A stretch of DNA of 10,404 nucleotides, from the NCBI GenBank assembly GCA_021819725.1, contig JAKAQR010000070.1, positions 1 to 10,404 on the forward strand. The letters run 5' to 3'. This DNA is from Actinomycetes bacterium. Its GTDB lineage: Bacteria; Actinomycetota; Acidimicrobiia; Acidimicrobiales; Acidimicrobiaceae. Shown here piece by piece: positions 5,783-10,404 of the stretch. The notes below the pieces were generated by a model. The model ran no database searches and had not been told where the DNA came from. It saw only the letters and a list, made by a program, of their open reading frames with translations. The position numbers were made by a program, and so were the translations under genes. Numbering within the stretch: the first letter of the stretch is position 1; every line of letters starts with the position of its first letter.

Positions 5783-7879
5783 GTGGCCGAGCTGTTAGAG
5801 ATTTGCGATTTAGTAACGGAGATCCGTCAGAGACACACTACGGTGCGCGCGGTTGATGGCGTTACCATGTCGCTTGCTCGGGGTGAGACCCTGGGCGTGG
5901 TGGGTGAGTCTGGCTGTGGAAAGACAATGACCGCACTTTCGATCGTCCGTCTCTTGCCAACTGGCGGTGTGATCGCGAGAGGGAGTATACGCCTGGACGG
6001 CGAGGAGCTGGTCGGAGCCTCCGAGGCACGAATGAGAGCTATTCGCGGAGACAAGATCGGTTTCGTCTTTCAAGACCCGATGACCAGTCTCAATCCGTCG
6101 AAGACAATCGGGTGGCAGATCGCCGAGTCTATGCGAATCCATAAGGCGGCGAGCAAGGCTGTTGCACACAAACGAGCACTTGAGGTGCTCGATCTGGTGC
6201 AGATCCCAGCCGCATCGGAGCGTCTCAATGACTATCCACACCAGCTCTCTGGGGGCATGCGTCAGCGCGTGATGATCGCGATCGCCCTGGCTAACTCTCC
6301 CGAACTCCTCATTGCCGATGAGCCGACCACGGCTCTGGATGTAACGATTCAAGCTCAGATCCTTGGTCTTTTGGATGAGCTCAAGTCGACGTTGAATATG
6401 GGCTTGATTCTAGTTACGCACGATCTTGGTGTCGTCGCAGGTCGCGCCGACCGAGTCATGGTGATGTATGCGGGACGGGTAGTGGAGAGTGCCAAGACAG
6501 GGGAGCTGTTTGGCGCTATGCGTCATCCGTATACATTCTCCCTCTTCGCCTCGATCCCTAGGATCGGTGATGATCGCGATCGGGTATTGCCGAGCATTCC
6601 TGGGCTTCCACCGGATCTGGCCAATCCTCCGTCAGGCTGCCGGTTCGCGGAGCGTTGTCGCTTTGCGCAAGATCGCTGCCACGAGCAGGACCCGATCCTC
6701 GCGGGCGAGGCACACCAGTTCGCCTGTTGGTTCCCGGTCGATCAGCAGATACGATCAGTGGTCGTTACCTCACGAGAGCGTCATGCTGATCGTAGGAGAG
6801 GGCGCGAGCCGTTACTGGAGCTCAAGGCACTGGTAAAAGAGTATGACGTCTACGCTGGAGCGCTTCGTCGGAGGGTCGGTAGCGTTCATGCGGTGTCTGG
6901 CATCGATTTGACCCTGTATCAGGGTGAGACGATCGGCATTGTTGGTGAGTCAGGATGCGGTAAGTCGACGCTGGGACGGATGATGGTCGGCTTGGAACGT
7001 CCAACCTCTGGCCAGATTCTGTATCACGGCGAGGATATCGCCAATCGTTCCTCTCGCGAGATGCGGAAACTTCGGCGCAACTTCCAGCTCATGTTCCAGG
7101 ATCCTTACGCTTCGCTCGATCCTCGCATGCGCATTGGTGCTGCACTGCTGGAGCCAGTTAAGGTTCAACATGTTGGGAGCCATGGGGCTCAAGAGGCGAG
7201 GATGTATACCCTGCTTGACGAGGTAGGACTCAGGCACAATGCTGTCGAGCGGTACCCGCATGAGTTCTCTGGTGGTCAGCGCCAGCGGGTGGGTTTCGCA
7301 CGCGCGCTCATGCTCGAGCCTGGGCTAGTCGTGGCTGACGAGCCCGTCTCAGCGCTGGATGTCTCGATCCGTAGTCAGGTGCTCAACGTGATGCGCAGGC
7401 TCCAAGATCGTTACGGCCTCACGTATGCCCTCATCTCTCATGATCTCTCGGTCGTGAGTTACCTAGCTGACAGAATCGGGGTGATGTATTTGGGCGAACT
7501 CGTGGAGCTAGGACCAGCCGACGACATTTTTGCTAGGCCAGCACACCCGTACACGCGTGGACTTTTGCGATCGGTACCTATCCCTGATCCGATCATCGAG
7601 CGAGAGAAGGCGACGGCAGGCCAGATCATCGGCGAACTCCCATCGCCGCTCTCACCACCATCGGGCTGCAGGTTTCACCCACGTTGCCCATACGCGAGCG
7701 CAGAGTGCGCGACCGACCATCCGCAACTTCGTGTTGTCAGTAGCGGGCACAGCGTCTCTTGTCACCATGCGGAGCGCGTCCTCGAAGACACCTGGGAACT
7801 TCAGGGCCTCGCAAATGTTGCTAGTCAGCCACGAAGAGCCGACGCGAGTCTCGTCGCCGAGGACAGCGACGCCCGATAG
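5783..7879 (+). CDS. Fused oligopeptide ABC importer ATPases (DppD-DppF type)
   Basis: 698-residue cytoplasmic protein with two complete ABC ATPase domains, a natural fusion of the DppD- and DppF-type subunits that drive a PepT-family importer. Domain 1: Walker A GESGCGKT (41-48), Q-loop Q97, signature LSGGM (155-159), Walker B ending DE (179-180), switch H213. Domain 2: Walker A GESGCGKS (388-395), Q-loop Q439, signature FSGGQ (495-499), Walker B ending DE (519-520), switch H553. Each is followed by the oligopeptide-transporter C-terminal domain with HPYT (248-251 and 588-591) and a four-cysteine set (C286, C292, C299, C315 and C629, C635, C642, C660). Both ATP sites look competent. The GTG start lies 9 bases after the oxidoreductase stop, with GGGGGA overlapping that gap. 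Its likely partners are the two permeases transcribed the other way. Confidence 0.94.
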   Translation: MAELLEICDLVTEIRQRHTTVRAVDGVTMSLARGETLGVVGESGCGKTMTALSIVRLLPTGGVIARGSIRLDGEELVGASEARMRAIRGDKIGFVFQDPMTSLNPSKTIGWQIAESMRIHKAASKAVAHKRALEVLDLVQIPAASERLNDYPHQLSGGMRQRVMIAIALANSPELLIADEPTTALDVTIQAQILGLLDELKSTLNMGLILVTHDLGVVAGRADRVMVMYAGRVVESAKTGELFGAMRHPYTFSLFASIPRIGDDRDRVLPSIPGLPPDLANPPSGCRFAERCRFAQDRCHEQDPILAGEAHQFACWFPVDQQIRSVVVTSRERHADRRRGREPLLELKALVKEYDVYAGALRRRVGSVHAVSGIDLTLYQGETIGIVGESGCGKSTLGRMMVGLERPTSGQILYHGEDIANRSSREMRKLRRNFQLMFQDPYASLDPRMRIGAALLEPVKVQHVGSHGAQEARMYTLLDEVGLRHNAVERYPHEFSGGQRQRVGFARALMLEPGLVVADEPVSALDVSIRSQVLNVMRRLQDRYGLTYALISHDLSVVSYLADRIGVMYLGELVELGPADDIFARPAHPYTRGLLRSVPIPDPIIEREKATAGQIIGELPSPLSPPSGCRFHPRCPYASAECATDHPQLRVVSSGHSVSCHHAERVLEDTWELQGLANVASQPRRADASLVAEDSDAR

Positions 7880-7880
7880 T

Positions 7881-7894
7881 CGCTTCCGGAGGCG
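7881..7894. terminator. Weak hairpin between convergent genes
   Basis: CGCTT and AGGCG pair (one G-U) around a CCGG loop just after the ATPase stop. The 55-base gap to the convergent DsrE-family gene holds no other structure. No U-run follows, so this is only a possible termination site. Confidence 0.2.
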
Positions 7895-7934
7895 CCGACA
7901 GTTTGCTACATCGCGCGCTCACCAAGGCAAGGAG

Positions 7935-8300
7935 TTAGGTTAGCTTGAGATAGGCCTTGCCATCTCGCTGCGCCCTGATCAGCTCACCGATCGCACTCGG
8001 CACAATCGTCACAAAGGGGAATAGCTCCGATTCACTGATCGAGCGCTGGTGGAGCGAGTTATTACACGCGACGAACGAGACACCTCGCGCTGCGAGCTTG
8101 TTGAGTTCTATCGAGAGATGGGTAGTATCCCGCCGGATGAGGTCTACCCCTCGTCCGGAGCAAACGACCTCCACGGACGCTGACTCATCCTCCACCAGCA
8201 GGTTCTCGATCTGATGCAGCACCTGCTTCCAAGCCTCCTGGTCCGGGGTATCGAGTTGTATGACCGCCTCGAGTTTTGGTTCACTGGATTCGTTACTCAT
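7935..8300 (-). CDS. DsrE-family small protein
   Basis: 121-residue cytoplasmic protein with the single alpha/beta DsrE/DsrF fold (COG1416-like). Strand 1 is near residues 10-17 (LEAVIQLD), strand 2 at about 42-49 (SVEVVCSG), then helix 60-72. The typical RGVSFVACNNSL (72-83) carries C79, and the C-terminal FVTIVPSAIGELIRAQRDGKAYLKL (96-120) is characteristic. C47 is a second cysteine. Some relatives pass sulfur in tRNA thiolation or sulfite metabolism, but the partner genes TusB/C/D/E or Dsr enzymes are absent here, so a sulfur-relay role is unproven. It lies 45 bases after the ABC-F gene, on the same strand and behind a strong hairpin. The ATG at 8300 has no good ribosome site. Confidence 0.8.
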   Translation of the reverse strand: MSNESSEPKLEAVIQLDTPDQEAWKQVLHQIENLLVEDESASVEVVCSGRGVDLIRRDTTHLSIELNKLAARGVSFVACNNSLHQRSISESELFPFVTIVPSAIGELIRAQRDGKAYLKLT

Positions 8301-8322
8301 GGCCGCAGTCTACCCCAGGCAG

Positions 8323-8350
8323 CTTAGAGAAGTTTGTGAACTTCCCTAAG
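8323..8350 (-). terminator. 12-bp hairpin across the ABC-F stop codon
   Basis: On the minus-strand RNA, CTTAGGGAAGTT pairs with AACTTCTCTAAG around a CACA loop: twelve consecutive pairs with one G-U. The opposite strand would have an A-C mismatch there, so the structure favours the leftward transcript. It starts inside the last sense codon and includes the TAG stop of the ABC-F gene. No U-run follows, so it may be a U-less terminator, a processing site or a stability element that sets the level of the DsrE-family gene. Confidence 0.5.
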
Positions 8351-9959
8351 CCAAGGTCACAAGCTCGAGTAGCTCCTCGTTCCAGTAGTCCTCCACGCCG
8401 TCAGGGAGCATGAGTACTCGTTCTGGCTGGAGTGCTTCAACGGCTCCGGGATCGTGGGTGACCAAGATGATCGCACCGGTGTAGCCACGTAGCGCTGCCA
8501 GCACCCGATCGCGACTCGCTGGATCGAGGTTGTTAGTCGGCTCGTCGAGCAGGAGAAGGTTTGCGCGCTGCGAGACGAGAGTTGCGAGAGCCAGGCGCGT
8601 CTTTTCGCCGCCTGAAAGCGTGCCGGTTGGTTGTGCAAACATCTCTGAGGTGAACATGAAGGAACCGAGAATCTGACGCAGATCGGCATCGGTTACATCT
8701 CCTGGCGCACTGTTGCGAAGGTTTTCCAGTGGTGTCAAGTTCGGATTGAGCATCTCGTGTTCCTGCGCATAATAACCAACTACGAGGCCCTTCCCAGGAT
8801 GTATCTCTCCAGCGTCTGGCGTCTCGACGTTGGCTAGCATTCTCAGCAGCGTCGTCTTGCCTGCGCCGTTGAGTCCCAGGACCACCACTCGAGATTGGCG
8901 ATCAATAGCGAGATCGATTCCGCTGAGTACCTCCAAGGAGCCATAGGACTTTGCGAGCCCGGTGGCTTGAATCGGGGTCTTGGCGCAAGGGAGCGGCTGA
9001 GGGAACCGTATATTGGCCACTTTCTCTGCCAGACGAACGTCGTCAACGTTGTCAAGGATTCTTGTTGCACGTCGGTCAAGTACCTTCGCCTTACGAGCGC
9101 GCTTTGCCGTCGAGCCCCGCATCTTATCGGCTTGGCGCTTTAGCTGCGTTGCCTTCGTTGTCTCCACCTCGTAGAGGTGACGACGTCTGGCCTCATCTTC
9201 GGCGCGCGCTACGAGATAGGCCCGATAGTGCAGTGCATAAAGGTCCAGTGTCGAACGCTGGGGATCGAGGAATGCGACCCGGTTGACGACCGACTCGAGC
9301 AATCTCGCATCGTGGGAAATGACAATTAGTCCTCCATTAAATGTTTTGAGAAAGTCGATAAGCCAGTTGATGGAGTCAGCATCGAGGTGGTTTGTGGGCT
9401 CGTCGAGTAGGAGTAGGTCGGCCTCGGAGAAGAGGATGCGGGCTAGCTCGATCCGCCGGCGTTGGCCGCCGCTCAGTACGCCTATCGGTTGAGACAACAC
9501 CTGCGGATCGATCCCAAGTGAACCGGCGAGGACGGTTGCGTCAGACTCAGCACGGTAACCGTTTCTGTTGGCAAAGAGCGTCTCAACCCTTCCGTATTCC
9601 TTGGTGGCCTGCTGCTGAGCCGGGCCAGTGAGTTGCGTCATCTGGAGCTGCAGTTCAGTGAGTTGGGCAAAGAGTTCATCGAGCTGGCGGCCTGAGAGAA
9701 TGCGCGAAAGAGCGGTAAGCTTTGGATCAGCAGCGAGCGGGTCTTGCGGTAGATAACCAATGGTCCCGGCGCGCTCGAGAGTGCCCTTGGCATCAAGTTC
9801 TCCTGCGAGAATCCTCATGAGCGTCGTCTTGCCAGCACCATTGCGGCCTACCAATCCAACTCGGTCGCCTCGGTCGACGAGGAGGTTCACATCATCGAAT
9901 AGGAGACGGGCACCGTACTCAAATTGTAGGGACTTCGCGTGGACGAGCATGGTTCTCAT
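8346..9959 (-). CDS. ABC-F ATPase (actinobacterial Rv1473-like)
   Basis: 537-residue soluble twin-ATPase protein of the ABC-F family, which act on the ribosome and include translation factors and antibiotic-resistance proteins. Domain 1: Walker A GRNGAGKT (38-45), signature LSGGQ (163-167), Walker B LLLLDEPTNHLD (182-193), H216. Domain 2: Walker A GLNGAGKT (362-369), signature LSGGE (448-452), LLLLDEPTNNLD (468-479), H502. A basic linker rich in Lys, Arg and Glu (about 245-315) matches the P-site tRNA-interaction motif. There are no membrane segments, so it is not a transporter. The ending LMLPDGVEDYWNEEL closely resembles M. tuberculosis Rv1473 as I recall it. The frame stays open to 10241, but the segment before 9959 is not family-like and a good -10 lies at 9991-9996, so I start at 9959. 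ATG 9950 is an alternative. Confidence 0.9.
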   Translation of the reverse strand: MRTMLVHAKSLQFEYGARLLFDDVNLLVDRGDRVGLVGRNGAGKTTLMRILAGELDAKGTLERAGTIGYLPQDPLAADPKLTALSRILSGRQLDELFAQLTELQLQMTQLTGPAQQQATKEYGRVETLFANRNGYRAESDATVLAGSLGIDPQVLSQPIGVLSGGQRRRIELARILFSEADLLLLDEPTNHLDADSINWLIDFLKTFNGGLIVISHDARLLESVVNRVAFLDPQRSTLDLYALHYRAYLVARAEDEARRRHLYEVETTKATQLKRQADKMRGSTAKRARKAKVLDRRATRILDNVDDVRLAEKVANIRFPQPLPCAKTPIQATGLAKSYGSLEVLSGIDLAIDRQSRVVVLGLNGAGKTTLLRMLANVETPDAGEIHPGKGLVVGYYAQEHEMLNPNLTPLENLRNSAPGDVTDADLRQILGSFMFTSEMFAQPTGTLSGGEKTRLALATLVSQRANLLLLDEPTNNLDPASRDRVLAALRGYTGAIILVTHDPGAVEALQPERVLMLPDGVEDYWNEELLELVTLA

Positions 9960-9990
9960 TTCCGAGAGGGAACGGTGTGGATCTTTCGCC

Positions 9991-10019
9991 ATTCTAGCTG
10001 CTCGCGGTCGTAGAATCGA
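9991..10019 (-). promoter_or_regulatory. Predicted promoter of the ABC-F gene
   Basis: On the minus strand, TAGAAT (9991-9996, five of six matches to TATAAT) lies 17 bases after a poor -35, TCGATT (10014-10019). Transcription would begin near 9984, about 25 bases before ATG 9959. This would exclude the upstream in-frame ATGs at 9992 and 10034. The rest of the 247-base divergent gap to the gene at 10207 shows no clear rightward promoter. Confidence 0.4.
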
Positions 10020-10206
10020 CTCTGCGTGTTTCATGGATTGGCTGGTAGTCAGTATCGCGGCTGTCCAAGATCGGCGACACCTAGGATCGGTGGAGCGCAA
10101 ACCAGGGCAATGATCGCTCCCATCCCTGGGTTGGTGTCGTACCGGGTAGGATGGTCGGGCGCAAAAGTTTGTAGAGTCTTCCCTTGCACTATTGGAGTGA
10201 AACCAG

Positions 10207-10404
10207 ATGTCAGCCAGATCAGACGATCCGAGACAATCCAACGAGTCGGGATCGTCCGATCGGTCTGACCGCCCGGACGGCGGTTATCGCCCTGGTGCAA
10301 GCGCACGAGGTGGTCCTCGACCCGATCGCGGTGACCGTCCCCGCAGGGATGACACCGACCGTCCTCGCTACGCTCGTCCACGAGACGACGATCGCGGCGG
10401 TTAT
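10207..10404 (+). CDS. N terminus of an Arg/Asp/Gly-rich protein (cut by window end)
   Basis: An ATG at 10207, with GGAG (10194-10197) 9 bases before it, opens a frame that stays open for 66 codons to the window edge. The product begins MSARSDDPRQSNESGSSDRS and continues with repeated DRP, RPR, RDD and GGY elements. It is very low in hydrophobic residues, so surely disordered. Such Arg/Asp/Gly-rich N-terminal tails occur in bacteria on RNA-binding proteins such as rRNA methyltransferases of the SpoU/RlmB type, pseudouridine synthases and DEAD-box helicases. None of these can be confirmed because the folded part lies outside the window. The consistent ribosome site and the absence of stops make it a probable gene. 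Confidence 0.65.
   Translation, partial: MSARSDDPRQSNESGSSDRSDRPDGGYRPGASARGGPRPDRGDRPRRDDTDRPRYARPRDDDRGGY

Noticed and set aside
9960..10241. N-terminal extension of the ABC-F gene to the first ATG of its frame
   Set aside because: The added 94 residues do not resemble any ABC-F protein, none of the upstream ATGs has a ribosome site, and the predicted -10 at 9991-9996 lies inside.
1..10404. tRNA, rRNA, CRISPR repeats, insertion sequences and phage attachment sites
   Set aside because: I found no tRNA-like T-arm with acceptor pairing, no regularly spaced repeats, no transposase-like frames and no terminal repeats.

Overview
This 10.4 kb window is bacterial chromosomal DNA of moderately high GC content, densely packed with genes on both strands and using some GTG starts. 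The ABC-F protein, the fused oligopeptide ABC ATPase and the FAD oxidoreductase resemble actinobacterial proteins. My best guess is an actinobacterium of moderate GC, possibly in Acidimicrobiia, but that lineage call is weak. I see no insertion sequence, phage gene, CRISPR array, tRNA or rRNA.

Layout from left to right. (1) 8-1315, minus strand: an MFS exporter of the EntS/MFS_3 type, behind a 353-base gap that holds two short inverted repeats. (2) 1669-3634, minus strand: two inner-membrane permeases of an oligopeptide/nickel-type (PepT) ABC importer. The DppC-type gene comes first and the DppB-type gene second. Between them is a possible 37-codon ORF with an ideal Shine-Dalgarno sequence and an ATGA overlap with the DppB-type start. 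(3) 3635-4363: a 729-base divergent control region. It contains a 21-bp imperfect palindrome over the predicted permease promoter, an AT-rich 8-bp inverted repeat, two mutually exclusive hairpins and a Shine-Dalgarno-led 21-codon ORF. (4) 4364-7879, plus strand: an FAD-dependent amine/amino-acid oxidoreductase (DAO fold), followed nine bases later by a 698-residue fusion of the two importer ATPases (DppD-DppF). (5) 7935-9959, minus strand: an ABC-F ATPase followed by a small DsrE-family protein, with a 12-bp hairpin across the ABC-F stop codon. (6) 10207-10404, plus strand: the start of a gene encoding an Arg/Asp/Gly-rich, probably disordered N terminus, cut by the window edge.

The centre of the window (1669-7879) reads as one metabolic locus. 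The permeases and ATPases should form one import complex. The flavoenzyme, translated with the ATPases, probably oxidises the imported amine, amino-acid or peptide-like compound. No periplasmic or lipoprotein substrate-binding protein is encoded here, so it must be supplied from elsewhere. The substrate cannot be read from the sequence. The flanking genes (MFS exporter, ABC-F/DsrE pair, Arg-rich protein) look like independent units.
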